From contig OX940869.1 in NCBI GenBank assembly GCA_954871525.1, positions 14,749,001 to 14,813,000 of the forward strand: a stretch of DNA of 64,000 nucleotides, given 5' to 3'. The stretch comes from Parietaria judaica. Its lineage: Eukaryota > Streptophyta > Magnoliopsida > Rosales > Urticaceae. The notes under the pieces are model-generated. The model did no database searches and was not told the DNA's origin. It worked only from the letters and a program-made list of their open reading frames with translations. Within the stretch, counting starts at the first letter, position 1. The number at the start of each line of letters is the position of its first letter. The position numbers and the translations under genes are program-made. Shown one piece after another: positions 21,511-32,727 of this stretch.

Positions 21511-24500
21511 GCATATAAAACCCCCTACTTATAATTACTAGTGCAGATGGTCCAACCCCTAGTAGATATGACTGCATGCACTCAAAATCAAGGTGTCAAA
21601 TGCTGCTTGTCAATGTCGTTTCACAATTTTCATTTTACGGGCATACTGCTTGTCGATGGTCATTGCCAGCAAAATGGAAAAAAAAAGGGGGGGCATGCCG
21701 CATGCCAAAAATACCGCATAAATTTCATGTGCATACCGCATGCCGAATGAGTTTTCGACGGAAATTCTGGAATTTTTATTAGTATTTAAGCAAGATTTTT
21801 ATATAAGTTCAAAATTACTTTTGTTACAATAATAATTAACTAACTTAGTAACTAATTAATCAACAATTCAACTAAGTAAGTAAGTAAATAATGAAGGTCA
21901 AACACTGAACTAAATAAGTAAGTAACTAACTAATGAGTAACTAACTAACCTAGTAACTAACTAATCAACAATAAGATTTTTTTAGGTACTCAACAATCAT
22001 TTAAACGATTTACACTATAAGGACTTAATTCGAGAGAAGAAGTTAACAACTGTATTAACACTAATACAAAAGATTTATCCCCTAAAATTAATCCTAAAAC
22101 TAGAGTTTAACAAATAAATCCAAACTGAACCTACAAAAGAACCCTAAATCGGAAATCTAGAAGATTTAGCCTAGCATGATGAGATTTCCATCAACTTTTC
22201 TGCGAGAAATGAGAAAAATTGCACAAGTGGGCATTCGAGCGACATGCCTACGACATTTAAGAAAACGACATCGGCACTCGAGGATTTTCCTATCGCATTC
22301 TAATGACATTCGACAAGCCCATTGATTTTTCCTAAATTTTACACCATGCTCACAACTAACCGGTCCAAACGGGCAATGGGCTTGACAACCCACCCCCGCG
22401 TGGAGCAAGAAGGAAAAATAGTGCTCCACTAAAAGGAAATGTGTCCTTTCACATCATCGATTTGAAAGAATAAAGAACCTAAGTGCACATTTTTTTGCTC
22501 GCATTAAAATTGTCTTTGCCTCTTACTACAATTACATAGAGGAAAATGACATGCATTCTCCAACAACTTACAAAGTAAGCCCTCCCATTTTCATTCAAAT
22601 GCGATTTACTTCAATCATAATTCACTTCAAATAGAGGGTGAAATTTCTATTATGCTCTTTGCCTTGCGCTTATCTTTTATTTCTGAAAATATTTACCCTC
22701 TTCTTTTTTACTCCTATGGTTTTTTTTTTTATAATGTTCTTACCGGCCATTACTCACTGAGCTTCTCATAAATAATGAAGGTCCAAGGACTTGACTACAC
22801 AATCTTTTTTGGCATTCAATAATGCTGCTAGGAAAATTCATTTATTGTTTTGACCAAATAATTAAAATTTTAAAGTGCTCTCTTTTATTGGAATGTTTTG
22901 CCAATCTTTTAGAAGTTGTTACATTTTCCGTTTTAGGGAACTTAACAAATTAAGGTTTTTAATCTATTTTGAGCGTATTAGAATTTAGAAAGATTGTATG
23001 GATCCTCTTCTACACATTTTTAGTTCTTGATAAAACTTATTTTGAGGTATTCTCGAAATATTCCATCTTTTTCTAGGGACAATTCAATATATATATATAT
23101 ATATATACATTTAACGGCAAAAAATACTGCTTTAGCCAATTTCTTACGAAAGTCGAAGAAATCTATTTCCATATTATCTCTCATAATCAATCTCTTTACT
23201 TCACGGCGAGATGAGCCGTTTATTTTATGTGTTTCCGGCTACCATTGTCTTCACCGTTGTTGAACGATTAAGATTCTCAACCGAAACATTTTTTTTTTAT
23301 GATTTTCTTTTCAATTTTGGAGTTCTCTTAATTATACTGTGTGTGTGTGTGTGATACCAGCAATATTGCAGAAACTTTTCTGATGTCCTTAGATGGGACC
23401 TAAATAAATGATGTTTATTTCTACGACATCAACTAACTTAGACGTGTTGATGACATGAACACTAACAAGCAGAAACCGGCCCAACTATTTTTAAGGTTTG
23501 GGCAAAAAAATTGTATGAGGTCTTGAATTATTTTAACATTTGAACATTATTGATCTACTTGGTAAAAAAAAGTATAAATACAGAATACACAACAATACAT
23601 GCCCCTTCTTTGAGGCCAAACAATATGAGTTATTTTGACTCATTGACCATGGCAGGTGGGTTTGGTTTGGAGTCATAGATTGACGGGCGGGTTTTTTCTG
23701 GCCATGTTTCTCTTCAGAATGGATAATCTACGCCCGGATTGCCGACGAGCACCAAATTGTAGGATGGAGCCTACCTACGGCCGTCTCGCATGGAGAGCTC
23801 TAATATTTAATGTATAGTTGTATACTAATAATAATAATTCATGTAATATCATGTTAGCAGACTTAAATTTTAAGATTTTGGCCAAAAAAAAAATCACAAT
23901 TTTAACTTTAAAAAAAAAGAAATAACCCTTTTTCTTAAAAGAAAAAAAAATCTTGAAAGGAATTCATTTTGTTTTCAGCCCTTAATTTGGGGTAGAATTG
24001 TTCCCCACTTTCTTCACCCACAAAACAAACTTGCCCATCAATGTGGGCCTTTCTTGGGAGACCGCTTATGCATGAGTTAGCAGGTCCACAGCCTTTGGCC
24101 CAATCAAGAAAAGAAGCTTTTTCTTTTCTCTGTTAAGAGAGTACCTTTTTACCTAATAAGAAAGTCTGAACTTGACAGATATAAAGGTTGTTTCTTTCAT
24201 ACATTAGAGTTAGAAAATTATTCACATACACATAGTGATTGAGGGGCCAATTTATGTTTCCACTATGCATTGTGTTGTTATATTTGCGGTATATGTATCC
24301 ATAAGATAGATGATGAGGCGGTTGCGAACCGAGAACTTATCATGGATGCTGAAAGTGTTATTTCGTAAGTACCAAATTTTATTTTATTTTTCTGTTCTGT
24401 TTTGTTGATTGTCACGTGAAGCTTAATCATCGGATTTCGTACAATACTTTTCTTGTTGTTAAGATACCAATTCAGTTTATTAAAAATATCAAGGGATCAT

Positions 24501-24680
24501 ATACAAAATCACAATTGTTTCATTGATAAGTAATAAATACAAGCCTAGTTAGGCTACACACAATATAAAAGTATGGTAAGACTAAATAAAGTGTACAATT
24601 CTATTTAATGTGGAGCAAAGACAACCTATCCACTCATGTATAAAATATCAAATGTTGAGTTAAAACAACATATTCTATAA
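21390..24680. other. Intergenic region, simple repeats only
   Basis: Holds an (AAT)n microsatellite at 21474-21510, a tract of loosely repeated TAACTAAC/TAAGTAAG tetranucleotides at about 21835-21970, an (AT)n run at about 23088-23106 and (GT)n at 23340-23352. No ORF here resembles a protein family known to me. The GCATGCC-rich patch at 21690-21745 may be old transposon sequence. Confidence 0.6.
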
Positions 24681-24689
24681 AATTTTATC

Positions 24690-24900
24690 TTTTATTACTT
24701 TATAGTATTTTTAAAATTATTTATGCATTATATTTTATATTGAATTAATATTTTATATCAATTACGACTTATATACGTTAAAAAATATTATTATCTTATA
24801 AATTTAGCTAGTTGGTCCTGAGTCGGGACCAAACAAAAGTAAAATTTAATCGAAATTCTTAATTTATCGAGTATGAATTGAATGATATATGTTCATATTG
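24690..24900 (-). mobile_element. Fragment of the Emigrant/pogo-like element
   Basis: In inverted orientation it matches the left part of the element at 47793-48678: the blocks around GTCCTGAGTCGGGACC, ATATTATTATCTTATAAATTTAGC and TATTGAATTAATA recur. The termini are lost. Confidence 0.6.
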
Positions 24901-25585
24901 ATCTTTTTAAACAAAATAATAATAATAAAAAATTAACGATTCTACTATAAGTATTAATTTAAGTTTTTTTTTTCACTCCTTTCTTGCTCCTGATTATCTA
25001 TATTTACGGGGTAAAATAATTTTTTATTTTTTTGCTACATATAAGATGGAACCCGGACAAAATCGAAAAAGAAAATCAAAATTTTCAGGCCTACCTATTT
25101 CCGCCGAGAAAAAAAAAAAGATACAATTTTAAATAAATAAAAAAAAGGAGAAGATGATAAACAATTTGGTTAGCCGGCGAGTATTTGTTAAGAAGAAGGC
25201 ACACACCACATGGAAAAGACAAATTAGCCCCCACAAGAGATCCGAGAAATGCGTTGATGCGTCTTATGTACATAGAGTTGTCCAATGCACTGCTATAGGG
25301 AAAAATAAGAAGAAAAATAGTGCCTTTTTCATTCACATCTCTATGCGTTTGAGCCTCACTCTCTTATGGTCCCATTCAGGTTTAACCTCTAGTTCTAACC
25401 ACTATCCGGCGCTCCACGGCGAGCCGATGATCGCTGCAAAAATTCCGACGGGCGGTACAGGTTCTACTTCTTGTGGTAGTAGTAGCGACCAACCAAAAAA
25501 AAAATCTTTGATTTAAAAGTCAAATAGTTTAAATTTAGAAATTTTATAATAATATAAAATGCTAAAAAGTATTTAATTATTATTA
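24901..25585. other. Intergenic, one doubtful ORF
   Basis: AT-rich except for a small GC-richer patch at 25380-25480. A 120-codon frame at 25154-25516 matches no family I recognise and is low-complexity at its end. Confidence 0.5.
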
Positions 25586-26366
25586 AATGTACTATTATTT
25601 TACGTACTAGTTTTTTTTTTTTTTATCAATTAACCCACATAAATTATGGCACAATAAATTTCTAAAAAACCTACTATGTATAAGTTTGTTAAACTCATAC
25701 CATGCGGATTATCAAGGGCGGATTTATGCCCAATTCAAATGAGGCTATAGTTCCCTTTTTTATTTCTTAATGTTCAATTTTTTTTTTTTTTTAAATTTTA
25801 TTATGTTTATTTCAAATTTTACTTTTAGTTATACTTAACTAATCCTTCTCACAATACTTAACTCCAAAATTTTGTATCCTAGATGAACTATTATTTTTAT
25901 ACGTACAGTAAAACCTCTATACATTAATATTGTTGAGACCGGAGGTTTTATTATATTATCGAGGTAAAATTTATTTATGTTAGTTACAGTAAGGACAATA
26001 TAAAAATATTATTTTATCGAGATTATTAATTTATCGGGTATTAATTTAACGAGGTTCTATTATACTATTATTTTACATACTATTTTTTTTTATATCAATT
26101 AACCCACATATATTATGGCATAATTGATTTAAAAATCTACTACGTATAAGCTCGTTAAACTCATAATATGCGGATTATGGAGGGCAGATTTATGCCTAAT
26201 ACAAATGAGGCTATAGTTTCCTTTATTATTATTTTTTTAAAATGTTTTTATTTAAAAAAAATCATTTTTTAAAATTTTTTATTATGTTTATGTAAAGTTT
26301 TAATTTTAATTATACTTAACTAATTTTTCTCATAATATTTAACTCCCGAAATTTGTATCCTAGATG
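25586..26366. repeat. Direct duplication (two about 300-bp copies) around a MITE
   Basis: 25586-25890 and about 26066-26366 share, in order, a CAATTAACCCACATA block, GTTAAACTCATA, ATGCGGATTAT, CAAATGAGGCTATAGTT and TGTATCCTAGATGAA, with many substitutions. The MITE at 25906-26062 lies between the copies. Confidence 0.7.
25906..26062. mobile_element. Emigrant-like MITE, 157 bp
   Basis: Left end CAGTAAAACCTCTATA.ATTAAT after TA; right end a decayed inverse copy around TTAACGAGGTTCTA before TA. This is the terminal sequence of Emigrant/Lemi1 (pogo, Tc1/mariner) elements, which duplicate TA. Confidence 0.7.
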
Positions 26367-26374
26367 AATAAATG

Positions 26375-27207
26375 CAGTGGCGGATCCACGGCCAACAGTG
26401 AGATGGCCGTGGCCCCCCCTTGCTTTTCCGATCTTAGTGGAGTTCGGTTCTTCAGGTCGTTCCGGCGACTCTATCATGCTCTTATTTTAACCTTACGGCC
26501 CCCCCAAATTTTTTCGTTCTCTAGAAGCTAAATGTCGTTTACACCATTGACGCCGAGGCCAAGCTATTTCTCGGATGGAGACGATGAAGTTTCTCTCAGC
26601 ACAAGGAAGAAGAAGTAGATTTAACTAAGAATATTACTATAATGTCCTTCTATCTTAATACAATTACAAAGGACATGACTCACTTACTATTTTATTACTA
26701 TTTTGTCCTTTGTTTTTTACATTATTACAAAAGACATAACTTTTTGGTTTTATTTACTTCTAGTTTTTTTAATTTATAACATGAGCTTTACTTTTTTGAC
26801 ATTATTACACAATAATCAGTTGAATTTGCCTAATATATTTTTATATATGTAAACGTGTAGTTCTAGGTTATAATTTTTTTAAATGTGTTAATGATTTTTT
26901 TTTTTTTTTGTATATTTATAGCTAACGTAATGCCTATAGTGGTAATATTAAATAAAAAATTATAAACTCTTTGATTATAAATCCGTAAAATGAGGTTTTT
27001 AGACGGATTTCAGTTTACAAATTCTTAAACATTAAATGATATAAAAATAAATAAAAATAAAAAACAAGTTATTTGAATATATATATAACTAGCAAAATTA
27101 TGATAACAACCGATGTAAAATAATATTAAAAAAATAAATAAATTTACGTTTATATGTTATTGATAATTTTTCGGCCCCCCTATCTATAATTCCTGAATCC
27201 GCCACTG
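26375..27207. mobile_element. Non-autonomous hAT element, 833 bp
   Basis: Ends CAGTGGCGGATCCA / TGAATCCGCCACTG, flanked by the 8-bp duplication AATAAATG (26367-26374 and 27208-27215). Poly-C blocks near both ends are typical of this common plant family. No transposase coding is visible. Confidence 0.88.
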
Positions 27208-27215
27208 AATAAATG

Positions 27216-28884
27216 CCGGTTACCCTCTTAAATGGTCAAACCCCTCACTTAGTAAGTGCTTATTTAATGCCTCCCAAACTCCAAATATTTGCATGATTAC
27301 TTGAAAACGGTGTACTTCTTTTAACTCTATACCCAATTGAGGCAAGATTATTCATCAATAAATGAGTGTAATTACGTATCATAGTTCATTTCATATGTGA
27401 AGAAAGTGATATATCTTCTTTTACCAAGAAAGACTCGGCTCACTATACCCTTTGAAAACTCATCACAAAAGGACAAAAATCCTTGTGAGAAAAAAGGAAA
27501 TTAAAAATGAATAAAGGTGTTTGAGAGCTTATTTTCTCGTCCAAAACACAAAAGAATATCCCAAAGGGGCAGAAGCCGTATATGGTTATTCCTAATTATC
27601 ATGCAGATAGCTCTAATTCTTATAATATACCCTCCTTTCGAAAGGCACGTATCCCACAAATAGGCACTGCCGACTTTCTTTTATCTTTCTATTTTACCCT
27701 TCCTTACACAAGACAAAACATATTAATTACCACAAACCCTCCAACTTCCAACTATTTTTCCCAAAAGAAGTACGAACTTCGTTAAATCATTCGAGTCCCT
27801 CAAACAGGTCGGTTCGGGAGACAAGGATACTCCGCATTATATTACCATTGAAAACAGTTAAACGATCGTCCAAACAAGGATTTGGACTCCCTGATTATAG
27901 CTTGAAGCATTCAAAATCAAAAGCAAGAGTTCACCACATGCGGAAGAAACTTCAACCAAACAATATTTTTAACATTGTGCGCAATTTTATTACAACTTCT
28001 CGGATTAAAGTATAAACCACAGAATCAATCCGAGTAGTTATTTGATAAGTATCGGAGATAATGGAGCCTAATAGGTGCATGCGCGATAAAAGTATCTTAA
28101 CTTTGATCAAGTGAAGCACATAGTCTGAAGAAAAAATATAGCGACAAATCTACAAATATGAAGCTACACATTTTTTTTTTAATTTTATTGACGTCCGTGG
28201 GTCAATTTATGAGTTCCATTATATAAGTAGTATTTTGAAAAAGATACTAATATTGATAAAAAAAAAAAAAAAAACTACCATCAGGTGTGCACACTCCAAA
28301 AGTTATTGTTTAAGTTATTCATAAAATTTTATTAAAATTACTGATAAGTTATCCATAATAATCGCTATGTTTTTATGTAATACGTTGTTTGATTAATTAT
28401 TGGCTATAAAACAGATAAATCGACCAAAAAAACTAATAAGTTTTTATAATAAATATAATTAATTTATTAATAATTTCTAAAAATATCAAAGACTTACCGG
28501 TTAATTTGTAAGTATATAAGAGATATAAAAGTTAAATTGACGGAGCAAGGCGAGCAATATGGAAAGTGGTGTTAATATTTTAACGTGACAAAATACTAAA
28601 TACTTTTTTTAAAAAAAAATTATAGACAACTTTTTGTGGGTCGTGGTGGTAATATTTTATTTTTTTTATTTTACCACACAATTAAAATAAGAATAAAATG
28701 CTTGCTGAGTGGGCATATATCACATATGTGAGGGTGAAATAAAAGGTGGAGTCTTGTCTTTCAGTCTGACTCCACTCTGTCACTCCTCGACAAAACCCAA
28801 TGATATATCCCATCTCCCTTCAGAAGAAAAAACCCCATCTTTCACATTTCACCCCCCCCAAAAGATACTACACAACTCTCCCCC
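27216..28884. other. Intergenic, nothing recognised
   Basis: AT-rich sequence with homopolymer runs. Short ORFs here (for example 27582-27785) show no family features. Confidence 0.55.
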
Positions 28885-28923
28885 ACGCGCCACACCAGCG
28901 CGTACTCCCACGTCCTCCCTTTT
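28885..28923 (+). promoter_or_regulatory. Distal CGCG-box module, similar to the MYB promoter
   Basis: ACGCGC and GCGCGT form a 6-bp inverted repeat around a 7-base spacer, followed by CCCAC and a C/T-rich run. The same arrangement occurs at 30120-30160 immediately before the TATA box of the MYB gene. ACGCGC fits the VCGCGB box bound by CAMTA factors. Function is inferred. Confidence 0.4.
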
Positions 28924-28959
28924 TCTATTTGGCTCTACTGTATTATTGTATTGGACTCA

Positions 28960-29142
28960 TGGTTTTAAATATCCGGATATGTCCTCGATATATCCACGAC
29001 GTGCCCAAAAATTGAGAAGTGTGATACCATATTCGTAGAAAATCGATATATCCATTTATTTATTCTTATTTATCTGTCGGCAAGCGTCGATATATCCGTA
29101 TAATAGAGAATGCGAAACGACATCGATATCAGCATTTAAAAT
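28960..29142. repeat. Possible MITE with imperfect inverted ends
   Basis: GGTTTTAAATATCCGGATATGTC on the left is loosely inverted in GACATCGATATCAGCATTTAAAATCG on the right, with repeated CGATATATCC motifs inside. No convincing target duplication was found. Confidence 0.35.
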
Positions 29143-30119
29143 CGTGCTTCATATTTATGTTTGTACTCTATGACTTTATTATAATGTCTAACTTATTTTA
29201 TGTTATGTCGACATTATGTACGGGATATGACTAAATACATTATGTTACGTTATTCTTTTTATTTAAATATGGGTTACAATGTTTTGATTATTTTTAGAAG
29301 TAAAATGTTATTATTTTAATTAATTTTTAATGTTTATTTTTTTATTTTTCACTGAAATTTAAGAAGTCCTATAATTTTTTTTTCTTCTATTTTCGAAATA
29401 ACACTTGTTCAAAATTTAATCGAACAATTAGAATTTTATTAAAATAATTAAAAAGAATGAAATGTTAAAAGTAAAATAATACAAATATACCCTTTAAACC
29501 CTAAACTCTCTCTAAACCCTAAATCTCGACACTAATACAGAGAAACCAAGGGTAATAAGGCAATTTCTTTTGTTTAAGTCATCGTTTATATTGTAAAGTG
29601 CAAACTCTAAACCTTGCGACAACACAGTCATCCGCAACCTCACGCCGACACAATTCGGAAACCTTAATCTCTCTACAGCTTGAAGGGATTTTCGCTGGAA
29701 AGGAGAAGATTGTAGTTAAGGTTGCGAGAAGAGGGAGAAATGGTAGATGAATTTATACCTTTATTTTTTTTCCCTATTATTTTTTTAAAAATACCACCGA
29801 TTATAGGCGTCGAAAAGTGAGTAAAAATCAAACGAAAAATATAAAATAACAACGATTACGACGAAAAATTTCTCATTCACCTCCGGCAAGAGAAAATTCA
29901 ACAATTTCGTCAAAATTTCAAACCCTGCTTCAAAGTTCAAAGTTCAAACAAATATGCTTTTTTATATAATATAAATTAATTTTTTTTAGCATTGTTGTAT
30001 ATGGTGAATAAATTATTAATATTTTGATGATTTTAAAATAAAGTCAAGCAAACATTAAACACAAAAATCCCCCCATGTCTTATCAGTCACAATTCACTCA
30101 AAGAAGATCCCCCTCACCG
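29143..30119. other. AT-rich upstream region of the MYB gene
   Basis: No coding sequence seen. Two AAACCCTAAA telo-box-like motifs occur at about 29497-29522. Confidence 0.5.
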
Positions 30120-30165
30120 ACGCGCCACGCCCGCGCGTCGGCCCACTTCCCTCCCTTTATATACA
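30120..30165 (+). promoter_or_regulatory. Core promoter of the AS1/PHAN-like MYB gene
   Basis: A CGCG-box inverted repeat (ACGCGC...GCGCGT at 30120-30138) is followed by a pyrimidine-rich run and the TATA box TTTATATAC (30157-30165). Transcription would start near 30190, leaving a 5' leader of about 110 bases with a GA-rich tract (30252-30274). Confidence 0.6.
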
Positions 30166-30293
30166 TACCACACAGTTACTGCTAGTACTAAGTTACTATC
30201 AGTCACAAGTCACACCCCAATAATTAATTCCCTCATTCCATTTCCAATCCAGAGAGAGAGTGAGAGTGAGAGAGATCGCCGGGCAGCGCAGCG

Positions 30294-30305
30294 ATGCGGC
30301 GATGA
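30294..30305 (+). CDS. Three-codon upstream ORF touching the MYB start
   Basis: ATG CGG CGA TGA (Met-Arg-Arg-stop). Its stop TGA overlaps the main ATG at 30302 as ATGA, so a ribosome ending here sits on the MYB start codon. It is the first ATG after the predicted cap site. This is a sequence fact; any effect on translation is inference. Confidence 0.55.
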
Positions 30306-31385
30306 AGGAGCGACAGCGGTGGCAGCCGGAGGAGGACGCGCTGCTGCGAGCGTACGTGAAGCAGTATGGCGCGCGCGACTGGAGCCTGGTGGCGCAGCGC
30401 ATGGGCAAGCCCCTGCAGCGAGACCCCAAGTCGTGCCTCGAGCGCTGGAAGAACTACCTCAAGCCGGGGCTGAAGAAGGGCTCGCTCTCGCCGGAGGAGC
30501 AGGCCCTCGTGGTGGCCCTGCAGGCCAAGTACGGCAACAAGTGGAAGAAGATCGCCGCCGAGGTCCCCGGCCGCACCGCCAAGCGCCTCGGCAAGTGGTG
30601 GGAGGTCTTCAAGGAGAAGCAGCTCAAGCAGTCCGAGAAGAACAACGCCTCGCCGGCCGAGAAGCCCGTGCAGGGCCCCTACGACCACATCCTCGACACC
30701 TTCGCCGAGAAGTACGTCCAGTCCAGCGGCGGCGTCGTCCTGCCCATGCCGGACCCGGACCCGATCCTCTCGCTCGGGTCGGCCAATGCGCCGTCTACGC
30801 TCCCACTGTGGATGAGCGGCACTGCGTCGTCGATATCCTCGCTCTCGACCACGTCGTCAAGCGCGACTCCGTCGCCGTCAGTCAGCCTGACACTCTCGCC
30901 GTGCGAGCCGGACCTGGCCGAGCCCGGCCGGCTTGCCACGCTTGTTGTGTACTGCAGGTACTATTTGGAAGGTTTCAACAATACGGTACTTTAGATTCGG
31001 AATCAGAATTCCGGGTCATTTTTCCGCAATTGAGATTCCGCTCATTGACGGGATTGACTGCAGGGAAGCCGAGGAGAGCCGGGTGAGCTGGGTGAGCCAC
31101 CGGAAGGAGGCGGTGTGGCGGCTCAGCCGGCTCGAGAAGCAGCTGGAGTCGGAGATGGCGCGGAAGAGGAGGGAGAAGGCGGAGGAGGTGGAGGTGGAGA
31201 TTCGGCGGCTGAGGGAAGAGGAGGCAGCGTATCTGAGCGGGATCGAGGCGGAGTACTGGGAGCAGCTGCGCACGCTGCGGAGCGAGGCGGAGGCGAAGGA
31301 GGCGAAGCTGGTGGAGGCGCTGGCGGCGAAGCACGGCAGGCTCGCCTCCCTGGTGGAGAGGATTAGGCTGATGAACCCCAGATAG
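30302..31385 (+). CDS. AS1: MYB transcription factor, AS1/RS2/PHANTASTICA family (two exons)
   Basis: Exons 30302-30957 and 31064-31385 (978 nt) give 325 residues. The N-terminus KERQRW and two MYB repeats (about residues 4-54 and 57-107) carry the family's [31 protein letters not shown] and WWEVFKEKQ blocks. A Ser/Pro-rich middle contains the conserved SVSLTLSP (193-200), and exon 2 encodes the C-terminal HRKEAVWRL segment and a long charged coiled coil (about 245-320). Family members act in the nucleus, pair with LOB-domain AS2 and repress KNOX genes in leaf primordia. The ATG at 30302 starts the conserved N-terminus; upstream in-frame codons lack an ATG. The protein is somewhat shorter than the Arabidopsis protein. 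The gene is very GC-rich inside AT-rich DNA. A paralogue rather than the true orthologue cannot be excluded. Confidence 0.93.
30958..31063 (+). other. Intron of the MYB gene, 106 bp
   Basis: GT...AG borders (GGTACT at the donor, TTGACTGCAG at the acceptor). Its length is not a multiple of three, its AT content is higher than the exons, and removing it joins YC-R-EAEE into the conserved block found in AS1/PHAN proteins. An 8-bp direct repeat ACTGCAGG lies at both borders (30951-30958 and 31057-31064). Confidence 0.85.
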
Positions 31386-31738
31386 GAAACAACCAGTGTG
31401 TTGATCTTGATGTTGACAAAATATTTCTTTTTTTAATCTTTTTAATTAGGTTTGAGTATAATACATGATAGTTAATGTTAATCTCGAGTGATGTTAATTT
31501 GTTACAATTTTGCATGGTTTTGGTAAGGCTGAGAATTTTTGTTGTCGATACTTAGTTGCAATAAATAATAAAGCGCCAATTTTATTGTCTAGTTCTTAAA
31601 GATGATCTTTTTATTTTATGTTAATCGCTACTCGCTAGTGTTCTTAACTTAAGATTTTGTGATAATCTTGCGAGTTAATGACACGTTAATTCGGAGTGCC
31701 TAGATTCAATTTTTTAATTTTATTTGGAGTAGTTATAT
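31386..31738 (+). other. 3' flank of the MYB gene, with poly(A) signal
   Basis: AT-rich sequence after the stop. AATAAA at 31560-31565, followed by another AATAAAG, is the best polyadenylation signal, giving a 3' UTR of about 200 bases. Confidence 0.5.
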
Positions 31739-31747
31739 TTAAAGTTT

Positions 31748-32718
31748 GGGTAAACTGCGGCTAATGTACCCAATGTTTGATTTTCTGCGGATTATATACC
31801 CAATGTTTATTTTTGGCGGCTAATGTACCCAATGTTTGATCCGTTATATATTTTTGGGTTTTCCGTCAGTTGACCGTTAGAGAGTTATATGTACACTTTT
31901 CGTATTTTTGACATAACTCACTCATTTTTTGTCCAAATTTTATGCACGACCTATGGTTGGAAAGATAAGAGATAGATCTACAACTTTAATGTTTTAAGTT
32001 TTGTAAAATCAGTTTTAAAAAAATACGAAATTTCAAGTACAACGTAAAACTGGACATTAGTTTAATGCAAAATATTTGTTTCGAGCAAATTTTAATATAC
32101 TTAATGACTTTTTATGATGAAACGTAAAACTAAAAAGTTGTAGATAAACTTTTTATCTTTCCAACGGTTGTTTATTTATAAGTTTTGGACAAAAAATGAG
32201 TGAGTTATGCCAAAAATATAAAAGATATGATGTGAAATAATATTTCATATTTTTGGCATAACTCACTCGTTTTTTATCCAAAATTCATAAATAAACATCC
32301 GTTGGAAAGATAAAACATTTATCTATAACTTTTTACTTTTACGTTTCATCATAAAAAGTCATTAAGTATATTAAAATTTGCTCGAAACAAATATTTTGCA
32401 TTAAACTAATGTCCAGTTTTACGTTGTACATGAAATTTCGTATTTTTTTTAAACTGATTTTACAAAACTTAAAACATTAAAGTTGTAGATCTATCTCTTA
32501 TCTTTCCAACCATAGGTCGTGCATAAAATTTGGACAAAAAATGAGTGAGTTATGTCAAAAATACGAAAAGTGTACATATAACTCTCTAACGGTCAACTGA
32601 CGGAAAACCCAAAAATATCTAACGGATCAAAGATTGAGTACATTAGCCGCCAAAAATAAACATTGGGTACATAATCCGCAGAAAATCAAACATTGGGTAC
32701 ATTAGCCGCAGTTTACCC
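31748..32718. mobile_element. Mutator-type foldback element, 971 bp
   Basis: Ends GGGTAAACTGCGGCTAATG and CATTAGCCGCAGTTTACCC, flanked by the 9-bp duplication TTAAAGTTT (31739-31747 and 32719-32727), the Mutator signature. Almost the whole element is an inverted repeat, with arms of several hundred bases. The terminal part of each arm repeats a TACCCAATGTTT unit three times, and the inner part has a second nested inverted repeat around ATAACTCACTC. No coding sequence. Confidence 0.92.
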
Positions 32719-32727
32719 TTAAAGTTT

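Noticed and set aside
25154..25516. 120-codon ORF
   Set aside because: No recognisable domain, poor codon context, ends in low-complexity Ser/Lys sequence; probably chance.
28709..29038. 109-codon ORF in a C-rich stretch
   Set aside because: Pro/Thr/Ser-rich translation of a pyrimidine run, crosses a probable MITE.
29490..29525. Telomere-like AAACCCTAAA motifs
   Set aside because: Only scattered single copies; not an interstitial telomere array. Telo-boxes are common in plant promoters.
30260..30994. MYB start 14 codons upstream and a reading through the intron
   Set aside because: The upstream start would be GTG in a GA repeat, and reading into the intron loses the conserved C-terminal coiled coil that exon 2 supplies.
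30319..31086. 255-codon frame overlapping the MYB gene
   Set aside because: Arg/Ala/Gly/Pro-rich shadow in another frame of a GC-rich gene; it reads through the intron.
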